DNA from: Zychaea mexicana
Taxonomy: Eukaryota > Mucoromycota > Mucoromycetes > Mucorales > Lichtheimiaceae
DNA: 64,000 bases
Assembly (NCBI RefSeq): GCF_025766255.1
Contig: NW_026516687.1
Location: forward strand, 1-64,000
Reading direction: 5' to 3'
Shown here: positions 25,634 to 37,913 of the stretch, piece by piece
Numbering within the stretch: the stretch's first letter is position 1
Layout of the letters: the number at the start of each line of letters is the position of its first letter
Position numbers and translations under genes: made by a program
The notes under the pieces: generated by a model
Told to the model about the DNA's origin: nothing
Database searches by the model: none
Seen by the model: only the letters and a program-made list of their open reading frames with translations

Positions 25634-27783
25634 CTAAAGGAACGGGTTGTGTGAGCCCGTTGCCTGGGGAGCAACAAAGATGTTAGTATTAAACGGCTGT
25701 TGTTGTTGTTGTTGTGCTTGTTGATGCGGCTGAAACTGAGGTTGCGGTTGTTGTTGTTGTTGTGGGAACGTGCTAAAGGATGACGCGCCTGTCATCACAG
25801 GGTTCTGGAATTGCTGTTGTTGTTGTTGGAGAGGTTGCTGGAACGAGTATTGCTGTGCTGATGAGGCCGATGACCAACCAGTCGTTTGCTGCGGTATGAA
25901 CATGCTCTGAGTATGCGATGGTGTTCGGAACGGGTTTGATTGACTACCTCCAGTAGGCTGTGCAGAGAGCGGCCCACCAGTCAGCTGTGAAGGCATTCCA
26001 ATAGGTAAAGTGGATGATCGGAATGGGTTGCTGATGCTGCCTGTAGCTTGTGGCTGCTGTACAGGCGGAAACAGGCCACCTGTTGATTGTGATGATGGCA
26101 TATATGACATGCTGTTCGTAGTAGCCCCTGTTGGCTGTGGATGGAAAACTGTCGCTTGCTCGTTTTCAATACTTCCAAAGAAATCGATAAGCTGTTTTTG
26201 AGAATCTATCGTCGTCGCTGCTGGTGGCTGTGTAGCATTGTTGTTGTTCTGTGTGTGAGGAGGAGTTGAAGTGGATGTTTGCTGTTGTTGTTGTTGTTGT
26301 TGCTGCTGCTGCTGCTGCTGCAGAGAAGTGGCTACTGTTTTTTTAAAACATTTATCGTTAACTCGATATTTCCTCTAACTGCACCATTACATCTTCCTTT
26401 TGCTTACCGCTACTTTTGGGTTGCTGCTTAGACTGCGAAGTAGCATTCTGCTGTGACTCGAAATCCGGATCATTCAAATATTCTTCCAATGCTGCTGCTA
26501 ACGAAAGAGGTGCCTAATGATGGTGGTGTTAGCTATGATTTAAGTAGCTGTAAAGAAGGGTTAACGTTACATGTTTCATTGTAGGAATGCTCATGTGCAT
26601 ATCGTTTTCGAATCGTTTCGCGTGATCGAGGTAGCTATGCGTATCTTCTGTTTGTTTGGCGAACCGCTTATAAATGTCGAGTGACCTTCGAGCGTCTGGT
26701 TTGCTCATGGCAAAATAATGCTCTGAATTATGCAATTGATCATTTCATGTCAGCTGACGTGAATAAACTACATGCAAAGATTTTCTCGAAAAAAATAATT
26801 AGAAAATGGGTGCTGTTGCTTACTACTAACCCAAAATGTTTACAATGCCTTCATTGAGTGCTTGGAAGGCTCCCAACAGATCTTCAAGGACAAGTCGAAA
26901 TGCCATTAGACTAATATCCGCATCTACACCATGTATATTAAGCTAAAGAAGCATATTCTTCAGTATATCAAAGTGTCACTAACCAACAACGGCAGTCATG
27001 GCCATGGAGCTTTTCTTTACCTTGAAATTCACAATTGAAGTAATTTGGTTTTGTAACACTTCGGTTTCCTTAAGCAACCCATTCGAAACCGACAAATGCC
27101 GAAGTCTGCCAGCCTTGTGGTGACCGGCGTTTTTCACTTGATCAACTCTTGTCTCTCCATATATTTGCACCTTACTGGCCAAATAGCCCTTGTAAATGCC
27201 AATATTTTGCATTTGCGCGTGTGCTTATCAATTCATTACACAAAAAAGTCGCACATGTCATTTAAAACTAGAGGGATGGTCATAAAGTAGCATTCACAAG
27301 GCTTAATGAATATTACTTACTGGAGGATTTGTTGTCACGAACACGGGTTTCCATAATACCGGGATTGTTGTACATGTAGTCGATGACATAGTGGCCATTC
27401 CCTTCTCTAATTAGTACATGGATGATAATAAGAATCTTGTATGCAATCTACAACATAATATATACGTGTGAAAGGTTGCCAAGGGTAAATATAGTAAGCA
27501 TATACAAGAGGCAGATAAAACGACATAGCATGTGCTTTCTTACAATCCAAGAGTTCTCTTTTGAGCGTTTTCCGAGAGCGTGCATAATGCTACCAACACT
27601 GGCAGGGTCTTGGTGAGTTAAAGACACTAGAGCTGGTTGAGAATAGTATAAGGTGGCCCGTGAGTTATTGTTGTTATGCAATTGAGCTAAAAAAAGTAAT
27701 GAAGTCGTTTTCTTACTGTCTAAATGCTTTCTTTTCGGAGGTTGGTACTCTAGACGTGTTGCCTTTCTGATGGCAGTCTCCAT
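25634..27783 (-). CDS. YAP1801: AP180/CALM-type ANTH clathrin adaptor
   Basis: Eight exons: 27783-27717, 27632-27544, 27447-27321, 27223-27021, 26942-26831, 26722-26571, 26513-26408, 26334-25634; all phases agree, 518 residues. The ANTH domain (about 1-280) begins METAIRKATR..PPKRKHLD and includes IAYKILIIIHVLIREG, FRLVLEDLLGAFQALNEGIV and SKPDARRSLDIYKRFAKQTE. It binds PI(4,5)P2 and brings clathrin to endocytic sites. The tail has a polyGln run, three NPF motifs (SNPFRS, SNPFRT, HNPFL) for EH-domain partners, and repeated Ark/Prk1-kinase-type motifs (MPSQLTG, LSAQPTG, IPQQTTG, VAPQATG). It is divergent with NDUFS3, about 340 bp between starts. Confidence 0.92.
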
Positions 27784-28123
27784 GGTTAATGAGTTTAAGA
27801 CAAGTGAAAAGAAGAAGGGAATTACAAAAAGGACATGGGCTGATGCCACGAAAAATGAAAGCGAAACACCGAGCAATATGGGGAGAGGGTAAACTTAAAA
27901 TCACAATAAAGCATTCAAATGGCTCGGTAGAATGAACTGCCGTAACCCCCATTTGGGCAAATCTGTGTGTCTTGCTTGATGCTGCTGCTGCCGAAGAACC
28001 GTGACGTCGCTTTATAGTTGAGCGGGGTCATTCAAAACAACTCAATCACACCAAAGTCTGCTCCCCTCCACTCGGCCAAGGTTTTGCACTCCCCACTCTT
28101 TTTTTTTATAAGAATCGTCTTCC
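27784..28123. promoter_or_regulatory. Shared divergent promoter region, AP180 gene and NDUFS3
   Basis: 340 bp between two divergent start codons. It includes a T9 tract and TTTATAAGAA at about 28100-28113 on the NDUFS3 side. No specific binding site can be named from sequence alone. Confidence 0.5.
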
Positions 28124-29234
28124 ATGGCTTCGCGACTTTTGAACACCACGCTTCGTGTTGCTCGTCAACAAGCAGGTAACCATTGCTAGCTATATCAACG
28201 AATACCGTGCCACAGGCGGGAAATACCTTCTTTATTTACCCAAAAATAATAATTAGTCAAGCCAGCCTTCCGCGCTACTGTTGCTAAGCGTTCGTTGGCC
28301 ATTAGCGCTCCACGATTCCAAGGTACGCATTACAGAAAAACAGCAATTACACACCAGTATTTGAGAGTTGCTGGATAAAAAAACGAGAGAATTCAATTAT
28401 ATATTTTAACGGAATTATGCAAAAAATAACGTTTGGGAAATCAACAACAGCAGCAGCCAGCGAAGATACAACAAAGATTCGAGCTGATCCCAACTACAAG
28501 TCTGGCAACGATGCTTTACACGAATACGGCAAATATCTCATCTCAACCATGCCCAAATTTATTCAACAATTCAGCGTCTACAAGGATGAATTGACCGTGT
28601 ACGTCGCCCCTTCGGGTCTGGAACCTGTCATGACCTTCTTGCGTGACCATACCAACTGCCAGTTCAACTCGTTGCAGGATATTACCGGCGTTGACTTCCC
28701 ATCGCGCGAAAATCGATTTGAGGTCGTTTACAACATGTTGAGCATGCGTTATAATGCGCGTGTCCGCGTCAAGACTTATGCCAGCGAAACTTCGCCCGTC
28801 CCCTCTGTAGAGCCCTTGTTCAGCGTCGCCAACTGGCAGGAGCGTGAAGTTTATGATATGTTTGGTGTCTTTTTCGTCGGCCATCCCGATCTTCGACGTA
28901 TCTTGACCGATTATGGTTTTGAGGGCCATCCTCTCCGCAAGGACTTCCCTCTCACCGGTTATGTTGAAGTCCGTTACGATGAAGAGAAGAAGCGTGTCGT
29001 TTCTGAACCTTTGGAATTGGCCCAGGCCTTCAGAAACTTTGAGGGCGCCTTGTCGCCTTGGGAACAGACTGGTAAGGAAAGATTTCTAGGGATTATGCAG
29101 ATGATGGGACGGTTCATAGGGAGGAGAGAGATGATAGATTAAGGTTCTGATACGCAAAAATTTTGATTGCAACAGGCCCCGGTCGCGATGATACACCTGC
29201 TCAGCAACTTGAAGCCGAACCTGAGAAGAAATAA
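28124..29234 (+). CDS. NDUFS3: NADH:ubiquinone oxidoreductase 30-kDa subunit, mitochondrial (NDUFS3/NuoC)
   Basis: Four exons: 28124-28175, 28257-28322, 28451-29071, 29176-29234; 265 residues, the usual size. The N-terminal 35 residues ([16 protein letters not shown]..) are Arg-rich and Ser/Thr/Ala-rich without acids, a mitochondrial presequence. The core has [35 protein letters not shown] and the C-terminal signature [20 protein letters not shown], and ends [11 protein letters not shown]. It belongs to the matrix arm of complex I next to the quinone site. The third exon uses a CAG-repeat acceptor, so one- or two-residue alternative starts of that exon are possible. Confidence 0.95.
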
Positions 29235-29393
29235 TAGATCCATCATTGTTTATATAAAAGATTATAAAAATTCACACACGCACCCACACACACACACACT
29301 CTCTCTCTCTCTCTCTCGCATGCTGCACATTTCTTTCTCTTTTCTTTCATTCTTTCTCTTTTTCTGATTTGCTTTATATCAAGGGGGTCGATT

Positions 29394-29882
29394 ATGCTGT
29401 GCTCTATGGTTGAAGAGAACGATGTCTGTCAAACACTTCGTGTGCGGGATTGGCTTATCATTGTTGGTGTGGCTGTTATTATTCTAGCCGTGCTTTTTGC
29501 CGCTGTCAGCGTGGCCGTCATGCTCTTTTCACGAAGAACATCGTCTTTGCCAACAAGAACATGTTGCATCTATAGTACTAGTACTGACGATCCAGAAAGA
29601 CAGCCGTTGTTGCTTCAACCTCCCAATAACCATCCAGTCATGCAACGAACAGCGACGTTCTATCGATGGGACAAGTTATCACTGCCTAGTGCAACACCAG
29701 TAACAACACAAAATGAAAAGACACCTTTACCAAAACAACAACAGCAGCGGCCATCCTCGCCAGCAGCAGCAGCATCTGCAACACGGCAATACTACCACCC
29801 TGCTTCGTATATGACTCCTACGGAACGAATTTACTGGCATCAACGCCGTGAAACACTTTTGCAGCGTTACGCCGCCGCTTGA
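29394..29882 (+). CDS. Small single-pass membrane protein, unknown family
   Basis: Single frame of 162 codons; Met 5 is an alternative start further from the preceding CA/CT repeats. One strong transmembrane segment at about residues 20-46 (WLIIVGVAVIILAVLFAAVS) is followed by a positively charged flank (SRRTSS) and a polar cytosolic-type tail with PolyGln/Pro/Ala and a Tyr-rich end. I recognise no domain. Support comes from frame length, the clean hydrophobic segment and the position between conserved genes; expression is unproven. Confidence 0.5.
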   Translation: MLCSMVEENDVCQTLRVRDWLIIVGVAVIILAVLFAAVSVAVMLFSRRTSSLPTRTCCIYSTSTDDPERQPLLLQPPNNHPVMQRTATFYRWDKLSLPSATPVTTQNEKTPLPKQQQQRPSSPAAAASATRQYYHPASYMTPTERIYWHQRRETLLQRYAAA

Positions 29883-31569
29883 CGATAGAGATGCTGACGA
29901 TGGAAACAAAAAGGAAAAACAAGCAATTATCTGTCAATAAGTGTTGTATCATAATCTTCGTAAACGTGAATCAAACACACAAACGAAATAGTCTTGCACA
30001 CATACACCGACCACCATAACCACCTATTACAATTGCACACACACACACATTGTACGGTTTAAAGTTGTAACTTTATCCTGCCGACCCGTTTTCTGTTGGC
30101 TTGTGCCCGTGTCCCATGCATATGTAATAAAGAAAGGCCTCATCCCGTTTAGTCTAGTTCGGACACGTAACCTGTAAGGTCGTCCTCCCCGTCTCAAAAT
30201 AATCAATTTGACTCTCCCACGATTGCTATTTCCAAAAGTATATGCTGCCATAACCGTTGCTGATGCCGTCACGGTACCGTTTTCTGCTGCAGCTTGATGG
30301 GCACATCAAAGCGTCCATTCTTAGCAGACCCATTACTAGCATCAAAGCCTGTCTTCTTTTGCAAGCTAGATTGCTTGACGACAGTTGTAACCGTAGCACA
30401 ATAGAGTACCCAGGAAATTGTATGCTCATTGATCGTGTCCTTTTCTATGCACGTAATGTTCTCTGGTTTACTGCAATACGTGTATGTGTGCATATGTACA
30501 AACCTAATATGGCGCGGCTGAGGATAGATTTGGCTTCAGGTTTACTGGTTTCAAAGAGCCTTATGCATCTCTTTCTTAGGGCGCGAATTCCATTCCTACT
30601 GAGTGTGACAAACTGATTTTCGAAACGATCCGGGACGATAAAGAAAATAACTTGCTAAATTGGGCGTTCTCTCGTGACTGATGCAAGATCTGATGGATCA
30701 TTCTGTCCAACAACGCTCAGTTATTATACATACAACATTGTATGTTAAAGCCATTGTTCCATTATTGCCATTTGAATAATGGACTCACGAGCAGAACCCG
30801 GTTGGGATACGCCGGAAAAAGCAAGCTTGGTGTTGAACAATAGTGCTAGCTATATTACTCCATCAATTCAACATGGTATGTTGTAAAGACAACCGCCAAA
30901 TCAGAAGAGTTATCCCTTTCAACTCGTCTTTTGCCTACCATCATCGTAAGTTAATATCATAGCATGAGCGACTGTTACCATTTGATGGGGGTGCTAATAA
31001 AAATAAAAGGAGCATCCTTTTTACCATCTACTTACTGTATGCAATATCATAGCAAGCGTCTCACAATTGAAAACGGTATACATTGTGGCTTAAAGGGGCT
31101 GTATACGCGGATTTATACTATTCTGAAGCGTGATATTTTTCATAATTATACAAGAGTTACAGTGCGCACGTACTTAAAAAAAAAGAATTCGTCGGTTTAT
31201 TAATGACACATAAGAAATAATTGGCTGTAGCTGTTACTGCGTTACTTCCTCACCTCAAATTCATGTAGCCGTCGACATGGATACAAGCAGATGGACGGTC
31301 GGATCCACGCGACAGTAGATAAGCCGGATATACATTACAAGTTTATGAATAGATAGCTTAATTTTCTTCTTGTTTATAAGAACTATAATGTAGCGTATGT
31401 TTGTAAGTTAGAGGGGAAGCAGCGTAGAATTATTGGCTGTTCCGTTTTTGGAAAAGAAGACGTGTATTTCATTTGAGACGCGTCTCACGCGTCAATTTTT
31501 TATTTACGCCTTCCTTCCTCTTTTTTTTTTTCTATTCTCCTCTACATTTCCTTGAAGGTATATAAGGCC
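29883..31569. other. Intergenic region upstream of DET1
   Basis: About 1.7 kb. CA repeats near 30035-30050, no recognisable domain. A 33-codon frame at 30779 ends at a possible donor, but joining it to DET1 would need an intron of about 680 nt. Upstream of 31570 there is a T-rich stretch (31520-31532) and TATATAAGG at 31558-31566. Confidence 0.5.
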
Positions 31570-34493
31570 ATGAGCGGTCGAAAGTCACTTAAACGTCAAG
31601 GAGAAGCATCTATGCGCTTGTATGATGAGCTACAAGCACGTAGACAAGGCCAAAAGCGTTGCAAAATGTCCAATGGCATCCGTAAGGTGTTTTCTCACGT
31701 CACACCCAACCACACACTCTTCAACGTCGACATGCCTCTTGATTGTGCCAATATACAGCGTTTCACACCTGACGGAAAGGTACTAACAACCAGCAATTCG
31801 TAATGATGATGATGATAGTTACGAGCTTGATGATGGGCTTGACGTCAAGTAAAAGTACTATAGCAACATACATAGTTGCTACACTACACTCTGATTGACA
31901 TCTGTACCAAAACGCACTCTTTTTGATGCATTAGTACTTGATTAGCTTCACTGCATGCCAGCAAGGCATCCGTCTACACCTGCTCCTTACTACAGCATAC
32001 GATGACCCCAAAAGTGAAGAAGTACGGTCATCATCAACGCCAAGCACTTTTCATCAATTCTTTTCGCTCCACTATACGCGTATGCTGAGCATGCCGGATA
32101 ACCATTTATTGTGCAAAGAGTTCTGCTTGATCACCAAGAATCATAAACATGTAAAAAAATACAGGTTCCCTTTATTATACTGAGAAAAAAAGAGAGATTG
32201 GGGTATGTGTTTAACCTTGTGACGATGGATGTGTAGATGATTCTTGTCTCGTCGTGCATATCCACTGGCTCTTCAGCCGATCACCGGCAAAGCATTCCGC
32301 ATGAACTGGATATTACAATTCAGTTGTTCGATTATGCATTTTATATTGTTGAGCTCGAGACGGGCAAGGTAATCTATTACAAAACGCGAGGAACTTTTTT
32401 ACGTACAACAAGTAACATGTGATGATTGTGCATGTCAATTATAGGTGGTGGACCAACAGTCGTTCCGACACGATTACATACATCTCATTGACCATGCAGG
32501 CATAAGCATTGTCGAGGAACTGTTCTCCGTTCTTTGCATTCAAACACAGGAGATTCATGTGTTCAAAATTCACGTAAGTTCCAAGTCGTTGCACAAAAGG
32601 TGGTGGTGGCAATAGTTGTGGTATTGTAGTATTCACAACAATCAAATGTGCTTTATTTTGGATTTTTCTTCTATGCAGGACTCCGGAAGGTTTCACCTGC
32701 TGCAATCGTTTGGTCAATTCCTGCATAACGACGATGAGCTGTTACTGTCTGCTTATGAAGAAGCTGAGAATCAATGGCACAACGATCAGTCGTCCTACTG
32801 CACCTCTACGAATTCGTTGTCTAGCGAAAAAGACTTGAATGATGATATCAGAAACTCAAGTGATTCTTCAATAGGTGATTGGGGAAAGGTAATGATGTAT
32901 ATAGTGAAGACATGTATTAAAAAATACTCATATATAGTAATTCATATATTTTTACTAGGCGTTACCACGAGAAGAGGCTGACAGTAGTAGATTGATGACA
33001 GCAAAGGAACTCGATACTTTGCTTCGAATGGAAGGATACTACGAATCAGCCGATGACAAGGTATAAAAGCTTAAAGTAAAGAAATGGGTTTGTCACTCCT
33101 GTGTAGCGCCCAAATCCAAAAAGCTTAGGATACATTGTCTGTTAATAACCATTAGGAAGCAAAGGGGGCTCCTCCATATGGCGGGTTATTCCAGGCTTTG
33201 CTTTCAAAGCTTTATAAGCGTTCCATTGCAGCAGCAAAGTAAGGAAAAGATTATATTCATGAGTTCCCAGCCACTAAACTGTAATATCTTTTCGCTATCA
33301 TAGAGGCTTAGGACTACAGTACTTTTACGCCAACTTGAGTTTATATTCCACCCTGAAAATGTGGCGAATGCAGTTCCTTGGACGTAATCGCCTACTCATC
33401 AAGATGACAACCCTCCCACCAAACTTTCTTTCACCACTGAGAACCGTAAGTACATGATCATATTGCGCTTTAACTAAAAGTGTTTTCGTATATAGCAATT
33501 ACCGCTGTAGACATCCGCAGCGATAATCTTTTATAACTAAAATGATGACAATGGTATTGCTAGGTTGATCAACACACCAAGGTGCAGAGCAATACACTGT
33601 TTGTCATTTTCAACATGATTAGAGCCGAAATAGAAGATGTGTTCGACGATACTAGCAGCAAAGTGGCAGACTTGCTCTTGAATAGTCATAGTCAGCGCAA
33701 CAACAGCAGCATCCAACCAGTAGTTGATGGGGGACTCTATAAAAATGCTGGCATTGGCGCTCAAAAGACTTATTTAACGGCACGCGGAACCACCATCTAT
33801 GATCGAAAAGCACTGGAAAAACTGATAAAGACATGGCGGCGACCAGAAAGTGAAGGAAGGTAAGACAAAAGGAAAACTTTCAAACAAATTTCAGCATATA
33901 CACATCGATATACTCATCTTTACATTTATTCTGCCACGTAAAACATCTAATATTATTTACAAGTGATGCAATTGCAATGCAAAAATTGTCATTGTTTTTG
34001 CCGCGCCCACCGGAAATGCAACCACACAGCCCTTACCTTGATCCTTCGCTATTTCGCTATCCAAAGAGAATGCTTTACTTACAAGATCGGTATGTAGTTT
34101 TTGCGCAGATCACAGATATCACTCGATGAAACTGTCGTGTCTTACAATGTTGTATGCTGAAAACGGATGATCATTTTCCCAGAACAAAGGTGCAAATGGA
34201 CCAGATCCCGTTCCATTGCAGACAGACAGCTCTGTATAAATTCATGCTAGATGCAAGAACGAGCTCTGATGAAGTCCAGTCAGATCTGCGGCAGTAAGAT
34301 TACCTTTTTTGCGTATTGTTTTGTTTACCTCTTACACTAAGTTCTAAGCTTCTTCTTTATACATAGTAACTCTACTACTATTACCTTCATTATACCTAAT
34401 CCAGTCTATCCATTCATCATCACACAGCGTCAAAGCCTCACGGATGGCTCGAGTATCAACATCAACTTTCACGTTTACAAGCATGCATCATAG
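31570..34493 (+). CDS. DET1: DET1 (De-etiolated 1) homologue
   Basis: Twelve exons: 31570-31779, 31935-32150, 32237-32368, 32445-32573, 32679-32888, 32959-33060, 33156-33238, 33304-33445, 33564-33859, 33964-34089, 34183-34293, 34367-34493; all phases agree, 627 residues. Family blocks seen: HTLFNVDMPLDC..FTPDGK then YLISFTACQQGIRL, SFRHDYIHLIDHAGISI, LKMWRMQFLGRNRLLIKM, TLFVIFNMIRAEI, PYLDPSLFRYP and C-terminal FIIPNPVYPFIITQRQ..NINFHVYKH. DET1 works with DDB1 and CUL4-type ubiquitin ligases in plants and animals. It is absent from most Dikarya, so this supports an early-diverging fungus. The first Met was chosen because family similarity starts soon after. It ends 210 bp before the next gene on the same strand. 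Confidence 0.9.
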
Positions 34494-34703
34494 CTTTATT
34501 CTATACCTTATATTATATAACAGTATTTAATATTTATAAGTAATCATGCAAAGTGTGATAAACTGTATATTCTTTGTTAAGGTTTCGCGGTTTTTGATTG
34601 GCTCTATTTATTCTACTTTGTGCAGAAAAAAAAGCGCGTGCGAGTTGCTCGCGTGAAACGATATTATACTCTCTTCCTCTCTGTACCTTTCTTACTTAAA
34701 TAC

Positions 34704-37307
34704 ATGGATGACATTACTCTTGAGTTAGGGTAAGCTACTCGCTCACAATGCATACAGAATGCTGGTTCTCTGTTTCCTTTTATGCTTAAATATACATTCA
34801 GAGTGCTAGAGCCGCCATTATCTGACGATCTGGATCACACCCATCACCACTACAACCCGATCGACAACGACAACGATGACAACGCGAACTATAACCATAT
34901 CGACGATAATAATAATCAAAATAAAAAAGAAGAGTAAGCAAAAGAAAACAACGAAACAAAAGTCATCGACGAAACCGTTTCTTTTTTCGACCGATCCGAT
35001 TCTCACTTGGTTTCTTTGGACAACCCATGACCTAGATTTTGTACAGTGTCGAACTTTGATTCAGCTGCAAACTATATAAACTTGATGCTTACGGCCGAAG
35101 GATACCCAGTACCACTTAAGTTCAAGAGTAATGACGATCAGGACGCATGCAAGATTATCAACTGTTTTGAAGCCGTGATAACCGATAAAAATGTAAGAAC
35201 ACAATATCAGTGGTACCTGCTGATGGCCATGACTATTGATACTAACAATGAATATTTTCTATTGTTCTTTGTATTAGCGACTTGTACAAGAACTTAATCA
35301 AATGAACCAAACTATACACGACTTAAAACGGGAACAAGAACAGTTACAAGCGAAATTGGTAACCTTTAGTATAATTCCTATATGGAAATTGCGCCCAATT
35401 ATCTTACATTGTTTTTTCCTAGCATAAAACGAATCAAGAATTTGAAGGGCAAAAACGAGAAAATGCGCAATTGCGGGGAAAGAATGAGTAAGGTGTTTCT
35501 TTCTTCGAGATGAATCTTTGGGGCTACGAGATAGAGGATGGCTATAAGTGGTGGTGTTACTGATGTACTATAATTATAGATCATCTGCAAAAAGCTTAAA
35601 AGCTGAAGCTAATCAAAATCGATTGCTTAAAGAGGAATTATCAAAAGCAAAACATAACATGCAGTATATGAAGACACAATATGCAGTGAGTATACACCCT
35701 CTGATATCAAAAAGGATTGGTTAGGGAAGGGACGGAGGGTACAGCATGAGGAATTCGATGGAAGCTACCGAGAACAACTATCACTAAGTACTGTGTTCCT
35801 TTTAAAATCAAGCATGAAACTCGGAAGCACGAACAAGAACAAGCCAAAACGCGAGATCGATTATATAAATTGATGGATGAACGACACAAGACCAACATGG
35901 CCTCAATGACGATCAATGACACGCTGCCTGGAATTGATGCATATGATCAGCCAGCTGTATCAGATGTATGTTGTTACTTACACACAAGGTCCGTTTTCTG
36001 TTTTTTTTTTACTTATCTTCTAATCGACATTTATCACCACAGGAACGAACCATGTACTCCGATCTTTTAAAGAAAAGCAGTGACCGAGAAAAGGCAGCGC
36101 GGATAGAAAACGAGGGCATAAGGACTATATTGTTGGATATCTATGGTACTGCAGTTAATCTTCTCAAACGACAAGTGGAAAATTATAAGGAGACGTTCCC
36201 AGCAGAGGTATGCAAAATGAAAGGAGTTTGCTTTTGTGTGAGAGTAAAAACGTTTGTTTGATAAGTGACACGTTTATACATGGACATGTATATGATCTTA
36301 TTGCTATATAGATAAGCAAAGACGATCTTCCTGTTTTAAGGTTACCGTTGGAAATCGGAGGGAAAGAAGCTACCAAGCGCGTTCATGATCTGCTGGCCAG
36401 ATTACGAGAAGAATGGGACAGACAGATAGCGAAACGGAAAGCATATAGTGAAGAGGATATTGTCGAGAAAGATCGACTAATTGAACGGTTATCACAAAGC
36501 AATGATGGATTGGTAGAAGCAATAGGTAAAGGACAAAACTCTTATCGTATGTGGATGTGAATATTCATTTAAATGCTTGATAACCGAAAAATTATGTCTA
36601 TTCTAGAGCAAATCAAAATCGAATATGAGCATAAAGCAAGTAGCTTTTTGCGATATGAGGAGGGAGGATTTTTCGACTATGCCAAACAGCAGGCGTCAGC
36701 AGATTTATCAGAGTAGGTTCACAAGAAAATGGATGGGAAAAGAAAAGGCGATAAGAATGTGAAGGATGCTCACATGATCTTTTACCAGTTCCGAAAGCTC
36801 AGCCCTGGAAGACATACCTGATCGTACATCACAACTGAAGAAACTGCAAAAGGAGGCACTTCTCGAACGGCGGCGAGTAACAGAGGCTGCCATTAAGTTG
36901 GGCGATGAGCGTACGAAACTATCTGTAAGTCCAAATTCTACCACGCCTTGACTGGTTAACAACTCACATGCAACTTTTCTCGGTAGGCCGAACGATGGGC
37001 GTTTGAGGAAATGAAACGACAGTTTCAATTGTGCGAAATAATGGCTGACGAATCCTCTCCTGCACCTACTACTCCTGCTGCTGCTGTGTAAGTCAAAGAC
37101 TTTATTTCCTTATATCTTCTTCAATATCCCCAATGCTCATATATATTCCTTCATATTCCATCCTGTGTATGCAACAGGCCCAGCGAACAAGAACCCAGTG
37201 GTAGTAAAACACGACGACGCATGTCCTATCAAGAGCCAGAAGGAGCCACACAAGAACGTTCAAATAAGCGACTACGTTTGTGGCTCGGTCATGCACCCCT
37301 TGAATAA
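34704..37307 (+). CDS. SSX2IP/ADIP/Msd1-like coiled-coil protein
   Basis: Thirteen exons: 34704-34729, 34802-34933, 35036-35192, 35278-35358, 35423-35487, 35580-35685, 35813-35965, 36043-36207, 36312-36525, 36607-36712, 36789-36924, 36987-37087, 37178-37307; phases agree, 523 residues. After an acidic Asp/Asn/His-rich leader, the ADIP (afadin/alpha-actinin-binding) core reads NFDSAANYINLMLTAEGYPV PLKF in sequence, then continuous heptad-rich coiled coil (RLVQELNQMNQTIHDLKREQ, LKAEANQNRLLKEEL, LARLREEWDRQIAKRKAY). The C-terminus has KTRRRMSYQ and SNKRLRLW, possibly nuclear targeting. Family members anchor microtubule minus ends at centrosomes or spindle pole bodies (SSX2IP; Msd1 in fission yeast). 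Family assignment is good; function is inferred. Confidence 0.84.
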
Positions 37308-37482
37308 AAAGAAAGAACAAAAACAAATAAAAAGTTGCACAACAATTTGGACGCCTTTTTATTCTGTTTTTGCTGAGAGAGATCATCATAAACAAGAAAG
37401 AAACAGAAAAAGTTGTGCTGTAAAGATTGCGTTTGTGTGGAGTTCCGTTTTGCGTTTTATTGTTTTTTGTTTGTTGAACATT

Positions 37483-37913
37483 TTAACGAAGACGGCGGGC
37501 TTCACGTTCGGATTCCAAGAGGCAGAGAATGTCGTTCTCGCGGACGGGACCCTTGACGTTACGGATGATGCTGCGAGCGGTATCGTCCATGAACTCGACG
37601 CGGACCTGAGTCACACCACCACGCGAACCGGTGCGGCCAAGAACTTTGATGACACGGGCGAGCTTAACGGGCTGCTTTTGAGCGTCCTGGAAAAAGAAAT
37701 CGCAAAGGTTTCAAGTTTAGTTTCCAATGTGGAAAATGCAATCGATAAATGCTAAAGAAGTAGATAATCTATTTTTCTCATCCCATCCTCTTTTCTTCAA
37801 GTTGAATCGATCCATCCATCTGTATACATCATCCATCTATACATCCATCCCATCTTTCACACTCTCTTCATCTTGTTCAACTCTCGTTCATCCATCGTCC
37901 ATATGCCTACCAT
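37483..37913 (-). CDS. RPS28: 40S ribosomal protein eS28
   Basis: Coding exon 37686-37483 gives [20 protein letters not shown], then [40 protein letters not shown] and RLR-stop, essentially invariant eS28. The initiator ATG (37911-37913) forms a 3-nt coding exon followed by GTAGGC, with a 224-nt intron (37910-37687), giving 68 residues. Splitting right after ATG is common in fungal ribosomal protein genes. The intron holds CATC-type tandem repeats; no snoRNA C/D boxes could be found. It converges with the SSX2IP-like gene 175 bp away. Confidence 0.92.

Noticed and set aside
30779..30872. Possible extra first exon of DET1
   Set aside because: It would need an intron of about 680 nt, far longer than others in the gene, and family similarity begins just after the Met at 31570.
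37687..37910. Intronic snoRNA in the eS28 gene
   Set aside because: No convincing C and D boxes or H/ACA pair could be found; only ATGATG-like repeats.
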